Of a DNA stretch of 17,809 nucleotides, positions 1-10,238 are shown in pieces. The notes below the pieces were generated by a model that saw nothing but the letters and a program-made list of their open reading frames with translations, made no database searches and had not been told where the DNA came from. The DNA lies in contig DATCYZ010000112.1 of assembly GCA_036526195.1 (NCBI GenBank), positions 1 through 17,809 of the forward strand, given 5' to 3'. Each line of letters opens with the position of its first letter. Position 1 is the first letter of the stretch. The DNA is from DATCYZ01 sp036526195. Its GTDB lineage: Bacteria; Pseudomonadota; Gammaproteobacteria; Burkholderiales; SG8-39. The position numbers were made by a program, and so were the translations under genes.

Positions 1-5
1 GGCGG

Positions 6-27
6 AAAAGGGGTCAGACCCCTTTTT
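6..27. terminator. Terminator-like hairpin, first repeat unit
   Basis: AAAAGGGG (6-13) pairs with CCCCTTTT (19-26) around a 5-base loop, TCAGA. A T run follows on the plus strand, and a TTTT tail is part of the stem on the minus strand. It could act in either direction. It lies just downstream of the minus-strand Liu operon. The call rests on structure alone. Confidence 0.4.
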
Positions 28-46
28 CATCCGGCCTCGGGGGCGG

Positions 47-66
47 AAAAGGGGTCAGACCCCTTT

Positions 67-68
<2 letters not shown>
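47..68. terminator. Terminator-like hairpin abutting the liuD stop codon
   Basis: This is the second copy of the AAAAGGGG-TCAGA-CCCCTTTT hairpin. On the minus strand the liuD TAA (67-69) runs straight into it, so it is well placed to end the Liu operon mRNA. The short T tract and the repeat origin leave room for doubt. Confidence 0.5.
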
Positions 69-2068
<2,000 letters not shown>

Positions 2069-2079
<11 letters not shown>

Positions 2080-2137
2080 CGGGACGCCCGACGGCGATGA
2101 TGCGACGCACTTCGACGGCGGCAGGGTGGTGTTTCAT
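2069..2137 (-). other. 22-codon ORF between liuB and liuD, possible liuC remnant or leader
   Basis: An ATG three bases after the liuB stop opens a 22-codon ORF that begins MKHHPAAVEVRR and ends GRPDVS. Its TAA lies inside the liuD start region (ATGTTTCGTAAG), so the two reading frames overlap. Many Liu clusters have the enoyl-CoA hydratase gene liuC at this place. The first 12 residues look like the start of such hydratases, which often begin with a stretch resembling PxxLEVRR. Two readings are possible: the stump of a deleted liuC, or a short ORF that couples liuD translation to liuB. It may also be chance. The hydratase resemblance is from memory. Confidence 0.3.
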
Positions 2138-2139
2138 CG

Positions 2140-3747
<1,608 letters not shown>

Positions 3748-3765
3748 GGGCTTGCGGTCTCCGGC

Positions 3766-4194
3766 TCAGCCTTTTGCCGCGGGCTTGTGTTCGCGCTCGC
3801 CCACCGGGCGACCGGCCTTCTTCCACGGGCTGAAGCCGCCTTCGAGGTGATAGACGTTCGGCAGGCCCATCTCGGCCAGCGTCGCCGCGGCCAGCGTCGC
3901 GCGCCAGTCGGCGGCGCAGTACAGGATGAAGGACTTGCCCGCGGCGAACACCGGCTTGTAGTACGGGCTTTCGGGATCGACCCAGAATTCGAGCATGCCG
4001 CGCGGCGCGTGGAAGGCGCCGGGAATCAGGCCGTCGCGCTCGAGTTCGCGCACGTCGCGCAGGTCGACGAACACGGTGTCCGGATCGCCGATCCTTGCCT
4101 GCGCGGCGTCTGCCGAGATGCCCTGCGTCTTTGCCAGCGCCTCGTCGATCAGCGTCTTGATGCCCTTCTTCAGCACCGGTTTTGCGTCGCTCAT
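3766..4194 (-). CDS. Rhodanese-like domain protein
   Basis: This 142-residue single-domain rhodanese has no signal peptide, so it is probably cytosolic. Visible features are the VFVDLRDVRELERDGLIPGA segment of the N-terminal half, the active-site loop CAADWR (a CxxxxR loop with the catalytic Cys) after ILY, and the closing YHLEGGFSPWKKAGRPV. The Cys makes sulfurtransferase activity plausible, but the sulfur acceptor cannot be read from sequence. The ATG overlaps the upstream TGA (TGATG); a GTG one codon earlier (4197) is an alternative. It is translationally coupled to the HCCA-isomerase-like gene and sits just before liuB. Its role in leucine degradation is unknown. Confidence 0.88.
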   Translation of the reverse strand: MSDAKPVLKKGIKTLIDEALAKTQGISADAAQARIGDPDTVFVDLRDVRELERDGLIPGAFHAPRGMLEFWVDPESPYYKPVFAAGKSFILYCAADWRATLAAATLAEMGLPNVYHLEGGFSPWKKAGRPVGEREHKPAAKG

Positions 4195-4796
4195 CACCAG
4201 GCTCCCTTCGACAGCCAGCGTTCCATCTGGTCCAGCCGGTCCACGCCCCAGAAGGGCTCGCCGTCGATCACCATGTACGGCGAGCCGAACACGCCCGCGG
4301 CAATCGCCGCGTCCACCCCGGCCTTGGCGCGGTCCTTGGTGGCCTGGTCGTTCATCCCGGCGCGCACCGCATCGGCGTCGAGGCCCGTCGAGGCGGCGAC
4401 CTTGACCACGTTCTCCGCATCGGAGATGTTGACGTCCTCGGTGAAGTAGGCCCTGTAAAGCGCTCTTGCGAGGGCCCCCGCCTTTGCCGGGTCCGTGGCT
4501 TTCTGCCAGATCACGGCGCGCACCGGCGCGACGCCGGAGATCGGAAAGGTCGACGGGTACTTGAACTTCACCCCGTGGAAGGCTGCCGAGCGCAGGAAGT
4601 CCCGCTTCGCGTAATCGCCTTTCAGGGGAATCATCGGCATGGGTTGTCCGCCGGTGACCTTGAAGATGGCGCCGAGCAGGATCGGCTTCCAGTCGACGCT
4701 GCGACCGTGCTTCGCCGCCAGCGCATCGATTTTCTCGCCCGCGATGTAGCCGTAGGGGGAGGAAAAATCGAAGTAGAAATCTATGGGTTTGGCCAT
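4194..4796 (-). CDS. 2-Hydroxychromene-2-carboxylate isomerase / kappa-class GST-like protein
   Basis: This 200-residue protein belongs to the DsbA-fold HCCA isomerase (NahD)/kappa GST group. It opens with IDFYFDFSSPYGYIAGEKID, in which one Ser of the SSPYGY stretch is the expected glutathione-activating residue in place of the DsbA CxxC, and ends with the family signature GVFGSPYMVIDGEPFWGVDRL. NahD uses glutathione to isomerise naphthalene intermediates, but no aromatic pathway is present here, so the true substrate is open. An AGGAG lies 7 bases before the ATG, fixing the start. Its stop overlaps the rhodanese start. The two were probably recruited together into the Liu cluster. Confidence 0.88.
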   Translation of the reverse strand: MAKPIDFYFDFSSPYGYIAGEKIDALAAKHGRSVDWKPILLGAIFKVTGGQPMPMIPLKGDYAKRDFLRSAAFHGVKFKYPSTFPISGVAPVRAVIWQKATDPAKAGALARALYRAYFTEDVNISDAENVVKVAASTGLDADAVRAGMNDQATKDRAKAGVDAAIAAGVFGSPYMVIDGEPFWGVDRLDQMERWLSKGAW

Positions 4797-4839
4797 GTTC
4801 TCTCCTTTCAGTGAGTGGGCGCGGACCGGGGCGTGTTCT

Positions 4840-5976
4840 TCATGCGCCTTCCGCCAGGCTGCGGCCGATGAGCAGGCGCTGGATGTCGCTCGCGCCCTCG
4901 TAGATCTTGCACACGCGCACGTCGCGCCAGATGCGTTCCACCGGGAAGTCGCGCAGGTAGCCGTAGCCGCCGTGGATCTGGATTGCGTCCGAGCAGATGG
5001 TCTCGGCGGTCTCGGAGGCGAACAGCTTCGCCATCGAGGCTTCCTTCAGGCAGGGGGTGCCGGCGTCGCGCAGGGTCGCGGCGTGCAGGTACAGCCGCCG
5101 GGCCGCCTCGATGCCGACCGCCATGTCGGCCAGGCGGAAATTCACCGCCTGGTGCTCGATCAGCGGCTTGCCGAAACTTTCGCGTTCGCGGCTGTAGGCG
5201 AGCGCGGCGTCGAACGCAGCCTGCGCCATGCCGACGGCCTGCGCGGCGATGTTGATGCGCCCGGACTCCAGGTTCGCCAGCGCGATGCGGTAGCCCTGTC
5301 CCGGCGCGCCGAGCAGGTGGTCGGCCGGGATGCGACAGTCTTCCAGCACGATCTGCGCGGTGTCCGAAGCGTGCTGCCCGAGTTTCTCCTCGAGCCGCGT
5401 CACCTTCCAGCCCGGGTTGGTGGTCGGCACGACGAAGGCGCTGATGCCGCGCTTGCCCGCGCCCTTCTCGCTGACGGCGAACACCACCACGATGTCCGCG
5501 GTCTTTCCGGAGGTGATGAACTGCTTGGTGCCGTTGAGCACCCATTCGTCGCCGACCTGCTCCGCGCGCGTGCGGATCGCCGAGGCGTCAGAACCCGCAT
5601 GCGGCTCGGTGAGCGCGAAGCCGCCGAGCAGCTCGCCGCGGGCGAGGGGCTTGAGCCAGCGCGCCTTCTGGGCGTCGTCCGCGTAGCCGAGCAGGATGCC
5701 GGCGACGAGGTTGTTCACCGACAGGATGGTGCCGGTGGCGCCCTCGGCGCCGGAGATCTCCTCGCAGACGATGGCAAGCGAGGTGGCATCCATGCCGGCG
5801 CCGTCCCAGGCCTCGGGCACCGAGACGCCGAACAATCCCATTTTCGCGAGTGCCTTCAGCTGCTCGCGCGGGAAGGTGCGGTCGCGATCGCGCTGCGCGG
5901 CCCCGGGCGCAAGGATCTCGCGGGCGGCGCGGCGCACCGATTCGCGCAACAGGTCGTGCTGGCTGGCGGCGCTCAT
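4840..5976 (-). CDS. Acyl-CoA dehydrogenase (second of the cluster)
   Basis: This 378-residue flavoprotein oxidises an acyl-CoA to the 2-enoyl-CoA and passes electrons to ETF. Visible are GFALTEPHAGSDASA, KQFITSGKTADIVVV, the IQIHGGYGYLRDFPVERIWRD segment, and the catalytic base Glu360 in KIYEGASDIQRLLIGRSL, as in short-chain and branched-chain ACADs. Unlike the isovaleryl enzyme of this cluster it has Gly, not Glu, at the helix-G position (ESGRINIAA). I chose the ATG at 5976, giving MSAASQHDLL, because it lies one base after the thioesterase stop (TGAGATG) and matches family length; a longer open frame to 6120 only overlaps that gene. The substrate could be butyryl-, isobutyryl- or 2-methylbutyryl-CoA; sequence alone does not decide. 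Confidence 0.93.
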   Translation of the reverse strand: MSAASQHDLLRESVRRAAREILAPGAAQRDRDRTFPREQLKALAKMGLFGVSVPEAWDGAGMDATSLAIVCEEISGAEGATGTILSVNNLVAGILLGYADDAQKARWLKPLARGELLGGFALTEPHAGSDASAIRTRAEQVGDEWVLNGTKQFITSGKTADIVVVFAVSEKGAGKRGISAFVVPTTNPGWKVTRLEEKLGQHASDTAQIVLEDCRIPADHLLGAPGQGYRIALANLESGRINIAAQAVGMAQAAFDAALAYSRERESFGKPLIEHQAVNFRLADMAVGIEAARRLYLHAATLRDAGTPCLKEASMAKLFASETAETICSDAIQIHGGYGYLRDFPVERIWRDVRVCKIYEGASDIQRLLIGRSLAEGA

Positions 5977-5977
5977 C

Positions 5978-6439
5978 TCAGGCCGGCGGCGCGAGGCGCA
6001 CGTAGGTGAGGGTGTGGTGGCTGAACAGCACGCCCGAGCGGCTGTGGCATTCGGCGACGCCGTAGATGCTGCGCTTGCCGAGCTTGAGGATGCGCGCGGT
6101 GCAGAACACGGATTCCGCACGCGCCGGGGCGAGGAATGCGGTGTTCAGCTCGGAGGTGAGCGCATCGCGGTCCAGGCCGATGTGCGCCTTGATCGCCAGC
6201 CACATGGCGACATCCGCCGCCGCCATCAGCGCCGGGCCGTTCACCACCCGGCCCGGGCGTTCGAGCAACTTGTGAAACGGCATCTCGATGGTGCACTCCG
6301 GGCCGTCGACCGAGACGACGCGGAACTTCCAGCCGCGCACGAAGCGCGCGGCGTCGAGCACGGTCTGCAGTTGCCGGCGCGTGGCGCCGGGCTTGAGGGC
6401 TGGCGCGCGCTTCGCGGCGCGCGCGCGGGCGGCGGTCAC
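5978..6439 (-). CDS. PaaI-type hotdog thioesterase
   Basis: This 153-residue protein fits the PaaI/YbgC-like acyl-CoA thioesterase fold. It has RPGRVVNGPALMAAADVAMWLAI, where Asp76 sits at the expected catalytic place in the long helix, and LNTAFLAPARAESVFCTARILKLGKRSIYGVAE, the usual second half of the hotdog. I place the start at the GTG whose last bases overlap the SDR stop (GTGA). A GTG one codon earlier is also possible. A longer frame extending to 7165 is just the shadow of the SDR gene. It probably frees CoA from a stalled acyl-CoA of the pathway, but the substrate is unknown. Confidence 0.85.
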   Translation of the reverse strand: MTAARARAAKRAPALKPGATRRQLQTVLDAARFVRGWKFRVVSVDGPECTIEMPFHKLLERPGRVVNGPALMAAADVAMWLAIKAHIGLDRDALTSELNTAFLAPARAESVFCTARILKLGKRSIYGVAECHSRSGVLFSHHTLTYVRLAPPA

Positions 6440-7110
6440 CACCGGATCACGCTGCCGTCGTAGGCGAAGAAGCCGCCCTGGTCGGCGGGCTGGAGCGCGG
6501 CAAGCTTCGATCGCATGCCGCGCACGCTGGTCTGCGCGTCGATGTCCGCGCCCTCTCCGCCCATGTCGGTCCGCACCCAGCCCGGGTGCAGGGCGACGCA
6601 GGTGATGCCGCGCGGACCGAGGACGAGCGAGGCATCCTTCAGCGCGGAGTTGAGCGCGGCCTTGCTGGCGCGATACAGCCAGCCGGCGGTGGCGCCGCGT
6701 TCGCCGATCGAACCCATGCGCGAGGAGATCACCGCCAGGCGACCGTGGCCGCGTTCCAGCGCCGCGGCGAGGCGCGGCATGAGGCGCATGGCGCCGAGGA
6801 CGTTGGTGCGCATCACGGCGTCGAAATCTTCCTGCGAGGGCGATTCGAGCCCCTGGGTGCGCGGACCGTAGATGCCGGCATTCACGACGGCGACCTCCAG
6901 CGAAATGCCCTGCAGCGCCCGCTCGATCGTTTCGGGCGCGCCGTCCGTCAGCACGTCGAGCTCCAGCGCGCGCGCGCCGAGCGCCTCGAGCGCGGCCAGC
7001 CCCGTGGCATCGCGTGCGCTGCCGAGCACTGCCCAGCCGTCGCCGCGATACTGGCGCGCGAACTCCAGGCCGAGGCCGCGCGAGGCACCGACGATGAGCG
7101 CAGTCGGCAT
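6436..7110 (-). CDS. SDR family oxidoreductase, CsgA/C-factor-like
   Basis: This 224-residue classical short-chain dehydrogenase has the cofactor loop GASRGLG (residues 8-14), NAG (77-79), the serine region ISSRMGS, and the YRASK catalytic pair Tyr146/Lys150. The C-terminus has HPGWVRTDMGG and the closing GGFFAYDGSVIRW, both typical of the C-factor (CsgA)-like subgroup. It starts 6 bp after the thiolase stop and its own stop overlaps the thioesterase start, so it is deeply embedded in the operon. The substrate is not known; a hydroxyacyl-CoA is a guess from context only. Confidence 0.9.
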   Translation of the reverse strand: MPTALIVGASRGLGLEFARQYRGDGWAVLGSARDATGLAALEALGARALELDVLTDGAPETIERALQGISLEVAVVNAGIYGPRTQGLESPSQEDFDAVMRTNVLGAMRLMPRLAAALERGHGRLAVISSRMGSIGERGATAGWLYRASKAALNSALKDASLVLGPRGITCVALHPGWVRTDMGGEGADIDAQTSVRGMRSKLAALQPADQGGFFAYDGSVIRW

Positions 7111-7116
7111 CCGGGC

Positions 7117-8301
7117 CTACGCCAGTTCCACGGCGAGCGCAGTGGCTTCGCCGCCGCCGATGCACAGGCTGGCGACGCCGCGCTTGAGGCCGTACTTGCG
7201 CAGCGCCCCGAGCAGCGTGACCACGATGCGCGCGCCCGAGGCGCCGATCGGGTGGCCGAGCGCGCAGGCGCCGCCGTGCACGTTCACCTTCTCGTGCGGC
7301 AGCCCGTGTTCCTTCATGGCGGCGAGCGTGACGACCGCGAAAGCCTCGTTGATCTCGTACAGGTCGACGCCGGCCGCGTCCCAGCCGGTGCGCTCGAAGA
7401 GCTTGCGCATCGCGCCGACCGGCGCGGTGGTAAAGAGGCCCGGCGCCTGCGCGTGCGTGGCGTGGCCGACGATGGTGGCGAGCGGCGCGAGTCCCTTCTT
7501 CTCCGCCACCGAGCGGCGCATCAGCACCAGCGCGGCGGCGCCATCCGAAATCGAGCTCGAATTCGCCGCGGTCACCGTGCCGTCCTTGCGGAAGGCCGGG
7601 CGCAGGGTGGGAATCTTCTCCAGGTTTGCCTTGAAGGGCTGCTCGTCGGTCTCGATGAACTTCTCGTCCTTGCCGGCCTTGATCGCGAGCGGCGTGGTTT
7701 CCCAGGCGAACCAGCCCGCGCGGTTCGCTTCCTGCGCGCGCTCGAGCGACGTGATCGCGAACGCGTCCTGCACCTCGCGCGTGAAGGCGAAGCTTTGCGC
7801 GCAGTCCTCGGCGAAGGTGCCCATCAGGCGGCCCTTCTCGTAGGCATCCTCGAGACCGTCGAAGAACATGTGGTCGAGCACCTGCTGGTGCCCCATGCGG
7901 TAGCCGGCCCGCGCTTTCGGCATCAGGTAGGGCGCGTTCGTCATCGATTCCATGCCGCCGGCGACCACGACCTCATGGCTGCCCGCGAGCAGCAGGTCGT
8001 GGCCCAGCATCGCGGCCTTCATGCCGGAGCCGCACATCTTGTTGATCGTGGTGCAGCCGGCGTCCAGCGGCAGCCCGGCGCCGAGCGCGGCCTGGCGCGC
8101 CGGCGCCTGGCCGAGGCCCGCCGGCAGCACGCAGCCCATCAACACTTCCTCGACCGCCTCGGGCGCGAGCTGCGCGCGCTCGAGGGCCGCGCGGATCGCC
8201 GCGGCGCCGAGTTCGGGCGCGGTGAAGCCCTTCAGTTCACCCTGGAAGCCGCCCATCGGGGTGCGGGCGGCGGAAACGATGACGACGGGATCTGCGCGCA
8301 T
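7117..8301 (-). CDS. Acetyl-CoA C-acetyltransferase (thiolase)
   Basis: This 394-residue thiolase has the nucleophile Cys90 in INKMCGSGMKA, the GGMESMT loop, NEAF with Asn318, His350 in GGACALGHPIGASGARI, and Cys380 in CIGGGEATA. It can cleave acetoacetyl-CoA to acetyl-CoA at the end of leucine catabolism, or run in reverse to supply PHB synthesis (the PhaA role); the adjacent phaC makes the second use worth noting. A longer reading frame gives an upstream ATG, but the AAGGAG Shine-Dalgarno is 6 bases before the ATG at 8301, giving MRADPVVIVS, the usual thiolase start. Confidence 0.95.
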   Translation of the reverse strand: MRADPVVIVSAARTPMGGFQGELKGFTAPELGAAAIRAALERAQLAPEAVEEVLMGCVLPAGLGQAPARQAALGAGLPLDAGCTTINKMCGSGMKAAMLGHDLLLAGSHEVVVAGGMESMTNAPYLMPKARAGYRMGHQQVLDHMFFDGLEDAYEKGRLMGTFAEDCAQSFAFTREVQDAFAITSLERAQEANRAGWFAWETTPLAIKAGKDEKFIETDEQPFKANLEKIPTLRPAFRKDGTVTAANSSSISDGAAALVLMRRSVAEKKGLAPLATIVGHATHAQAPGLFTTAPVGAMRKLFERTGWDAAGVDLYEINEAFAVVTLAAMKEHGLPHEKVNVHGGACALGHPIGASGARIVVTLLGALRKYGLKRGVASLCIGGGEATALAVELA

Positions 8302-8383
8302 GGGCATCTCCTTGTGAATTCGGTGCGTGTGCGGCAAGACTACCGCGATTCGAATCGGGCCGGGCGTGGCGCCAGCGTCATGC

Positions 8384-9565
8384 TCACGCCGTTTCGCCGA
8401 ACAGTTCGCGACCGATCAGCCAGCGGCGGATCTCCGAGGTGCCGGCGCCGATCTCGTACAGCTTGGCGTCGCGCCACAGCCGCCCGGTCGGCGTTTCGTT
8501 GATGTAGCCCATGCCGCCGAAGGCCTGAATCGCCTCGCCCGCCATCCAGGTGGCCTTCTCGGCGGCGTAGAGGATCGCGCCGGCGGCGTCCTTGCGCGTG
8601 GTCTCGCCGCGGTCGAGCGCGGCGCCCACGGCATAGACATAGGCGCGGCAGGCCGAGAAGGTGACGTACATGTCGGCGAGCTTGCCCTGCATCAGCTGGA
8701 ACTCGCCGATCGGCTGGCCGAACTGCTTGCGCTCGTGCACGTAGGGCACCACGGCATCGAGGCAGGCGGCCATGATGCCGAGCGGCCCGCCGGCGAGCAC
8801 CGCGCGCTCGTAATCCAGCCCGCTCATCAGCACGTTCACGCCGCTGCCCTCGCCGCCGAGGATGCGCTCGGCCGGGACTTCGCAGTCGCGGAACACCAGC
8901 TCGCAGGTGTTCGAGCCGCGCATGCCGAGCTTGTCGAGCTTCTGCGCCGTGGTGAAGCCCTTCATGCCCTTCTCGATCAGGAAGGCGGTGATGCCGCGCG
9001 GGCCGGCGTTCGAATCGGTCTTGGCGTAGACCACCAGCACGTCGGCATCCGGGCCGTTGGTGATCCACATCTTGTTGCCGTTGAGCAGGTAGCGCTCGCC
9101 GCGGCGCTCGGCGCGCAGGCGCATGCTGACCACGTCCGAGCCGGCGCCGGGCTCGCTCATGGCAAGCGCGCCGACATGCTCGCCGGAGACCAGCTTCGGC
9201 AGGAACGCCTTGCGCTGCGCCTCGCTGCCGTTCCTGCGGATCTGGTTCACGCACAGGTTGGAATGCGCGCCGTAGGACAGGCCCACGGCGGCCGAGGCGC
9301 GGCTGAGTTCCTCCACCGCGATGATGTGGGCGAGGTAGCCCATGGCCGAGCCGCCGTACTGCTCTTCGACGGTGATGCCGTGCAGGCCGAGCGCGCCGAG
9401 CTTCTTCCACAGGTCCATCGGGAACTCGTTGGTGCGGTCGATCTCCGCGGCGCGCGGGGCGATCTCCTTCGCGGCGAACTCGCGCACCGAGGCGCGCAGC
9501 ATGTCGAGGGTCTCGCCGTGCTCGAAGCGGAGAAACGGCAGTTCGGTCGGGGGTCTGGCGTTCAT
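8384..9565 (-). CDS. liuA: Isovaleryl-CoA dehydrogenase
   Basis: This 393-residue FAD enzyme oxidises isovaleryl-CoA to 3-methylcrotonyl-CoA, feeding the MCC encoded downstream. The isovaleryl type is shown by Glu253 in GLDYERAVLAGGPLG, the place of the catalytic base in IVD, while the usual ACAD site near the C-terminus is Gly (YEIGAGTSEIRRWLIGREL). Other motifs are ALAMSEPGAGSDVVSM and NKMWITNGPDADVLVVYAKT. A GAGGAG lies 6 bases before the ATG. It is the first catabolic gene after the regulator, with an operator-like palindrome in the 114-bp gap ahead of it. Confidence 0.96.
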   Translation of the reverse strand: MNARPPTELPFLRFEHGETLDMLRASVREFAAKEIAPRAAEIDRTNEFPMDLWKKLGALGLHGITVEEQYGGSAMGYLAHIIAVEELSRASAAVGLSYGAHSNLCVNQIRRNGSEAQRKAFLPKLVSGEHVGALAMSEPGAGSDVVSMRLRAERRGERYLLNGNKMWITNGPDADVLVVYAKTDSNAGPRGITAFLIEKGMKGFTTAQKLDKLGMRGSNTCELVFRDCEVPAERILGGEGSGVNVLMSGLDYERAVLAGGPLGIMAACLDAVVPYVHERKQFGQPIGEFQLMQGKLADMYVTFSACRAYVYAVGAALDRGETTRKDAAGAILYAAEKATWMAGEAIQAFGGMGYINETPTGRLWRDAKLYEIGAGTSEIRRWLIGRELFGETA

Positions 9566-9603
9566 GGCGTGCTCCTCGGGGAGGCGGCCTCCGGGTCGCC
9601 CGG

Positions 9604-9632
9604 AGCGTAGTTGACGCTTACGTAAACGTCAA
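9604..9632 (-). promoter_or_regulatory. Putative liuA promoter overlapping the operator
   Basis: Reading the minus strand, TTGACG (9632-9627) is followed by a 17-base spacer and TACGCT (9609-9604). The -35 fits 5 of 6 bases of TTGACA and the -10 keeps the TA...T bases. The spacer holds most of the palindrome. Transcription would begin near 9597, about 30 bases before the liuA ATG. Confidence 0.5.
9611..9632. promoter_or_regulatory. LiuR-type operator palindrome
   Basis: The 22-bp inverted repeat has half-sites TTGACGCTTAC and GTAAACGTCAA, with a single mismatched pair. It lies between liuR and liuA. From memory, the LiuR motif described by comparative genomics in proteobacteria is a palindrome of similar TTTACGTAAACG character. 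Its position over the -35 and spacer of the liuA promoter is the MerR-family mode. Binding has not been shown. Confidence 0.75.
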
Positions 9633-9679
9633 TTCCATGGATTCGGCGTTTGACGATCCGGCGCGTGGCCCGCGCACCC

Positions 9680-10090
9680 TCAACGTTTGCGCGGCTCGCG
9701 CCGGCCGGCAAGCTGGGCGCGCAGGCGCGCCTCGAAGGTCGAGATCTCGGCCAGTTGCGCCTCGATGTCGGCGCGCTGCTGCGCGAGGCTCGCGCGGTGG
9801 GTCTCCAGCACCGCGAGGAAGCGCTCGAGCTGGGGGCGCTGGTCGCGGCCGGGTTCGTACATGTCGATCAGCTCGCGAATTTCCGACAGCGTCAGGCCGA
9901 GGCGCTTGCCGCGCAGCGTCAGCTTGAGCCGGGTCCGGTCGCGTCCGCTGTAAATGCGGCGCTGGCCGTCGCGGCGCGGCGCGAGCAGGCCCTGATCTTC
10001 GTAAAACCGGATGGTGCGAGGGGTGATGTCGAATTCGCGCGCCAGCTCGCCGATGGCGTATTCGGTGCGTTCGCGTTCCTCGACGGTCAT
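9680..10090 (-). CDS. liuR: MerR-family regulator of leucine/isovalerate genes
   Basis: This 136-residue MerR protein has an N-terminal winged helix-turn-helix (about residues 11-80; YAIGELAREFDITPRTIRFY then EDQGLLAPRRDGQRRIYSG) and a C-terminal coiled-coil (about 84-130) rich in Glu, Arg and Leu. It has no Cys, so it is unlikely to sense metals or redox. Its sequence and its place just ahead of liuA match LiuR, which controls branched-chain acid use in proteobacteria, probably by binding a pathway acyl-CoA. No Shine-Dalgarno is clear before the ATG (10090). It has its own candidate promoter overlapping a degenerate copy of the operator, which suggests autoregulation. Confidence 0.88.
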   Translation of the reverse strand: MTVEERERTEYAIGELAREFDITPRTIRFYEDQGLLAPRRDGQRRIYSGRDRTRLKLTLRGKRLGLTLSEIRELIDMYEPGRDQRPQLERFLAVLETHRASLAQQRADIEAQLAEISTFEARLRAQLAGRREPRKR

Positions 10091-10122
10091 GTGGGCGGGG
10101 GCGTCATGTCAGGGGTGCGCGG

Positions 10123-10151
10123 TTGCCCGGATGCTGCGATGCGGCGATAAT
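10123..10151 (+). promoter_or_regulatory. Candidate promoter for the MBL-phaC unit
   Basis: TTGCCC (10123-10128), a 17-base spacer and GATAAT (10146-10151) form a sigma70-type promoter on the plus strand, with transcription starting near 10158. It is the best match I see in the 141-bp divergent region and would drive the broken MBL gene and phaC. Confidence 0.4.
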
Positions 10152-10208
10152 CGATCGCAACCTCCGAATGCGCTTTGCCCGATGCCTGCATCGTGCACTG
10201 GAGCGCGG

Positions 10209-10236
10209 ATTCTAGCCCATCCACTTCTTACGTGAA
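10209..10236 (-). promoter_or_regulatory. Candidate liuR promoter
   Basis: On the minus strand TTCACG (10236-10231), a 16-base spacer and TAGAAT (10214-10209) give 4 of 6 and 5 of 6 consensus bases. Transcription would begin near 10202, leaving a leader of about 110 bases before liuR. The -35 lies inside the degenerate operator core. Confidence 0.4.
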
Positions 10237-10238
10237 CG
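10227..10238. promoter_or_regulatory. Degenerate second LiuR-type site
   Basis: CTTACGTGAACG matches 11 of 12 bases of the core CTTACGTAAACG in the liuR-liuA operator (9617-9628). The outer parts of the palindrome are not conserved. It overlaps both the likely liuR -35 and the GTG start proposed for the MBL gene, so occupancy could affect both sides. Confidence 0.35.

Noticed and set aside
4808..4843. An 11-codon ORF (MKNTPRSAPTH) overlapping the ACAD stop by ATGA
   Set aside because: It has no ribosome site of its own that I can identify and is too short to distinguish from chance.
8340..8381. A 13-codon ORF (MTLAPRPARFESR) after liuA
   Set aside because: Short, no visible ribosome site and no family resemblance.
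6586..8502. A 638-codon plus-strand frame opposite the SDR and thiolase
   Set aside because: Shadow of well-supported minus-strand genes, no recognisable domains.
9661..9675. GCGCG-TGGCC-CGCGC hairpin just downstream of liuR
   Set aside because: Five base pairs without a T tract; not enough to call a terminator.
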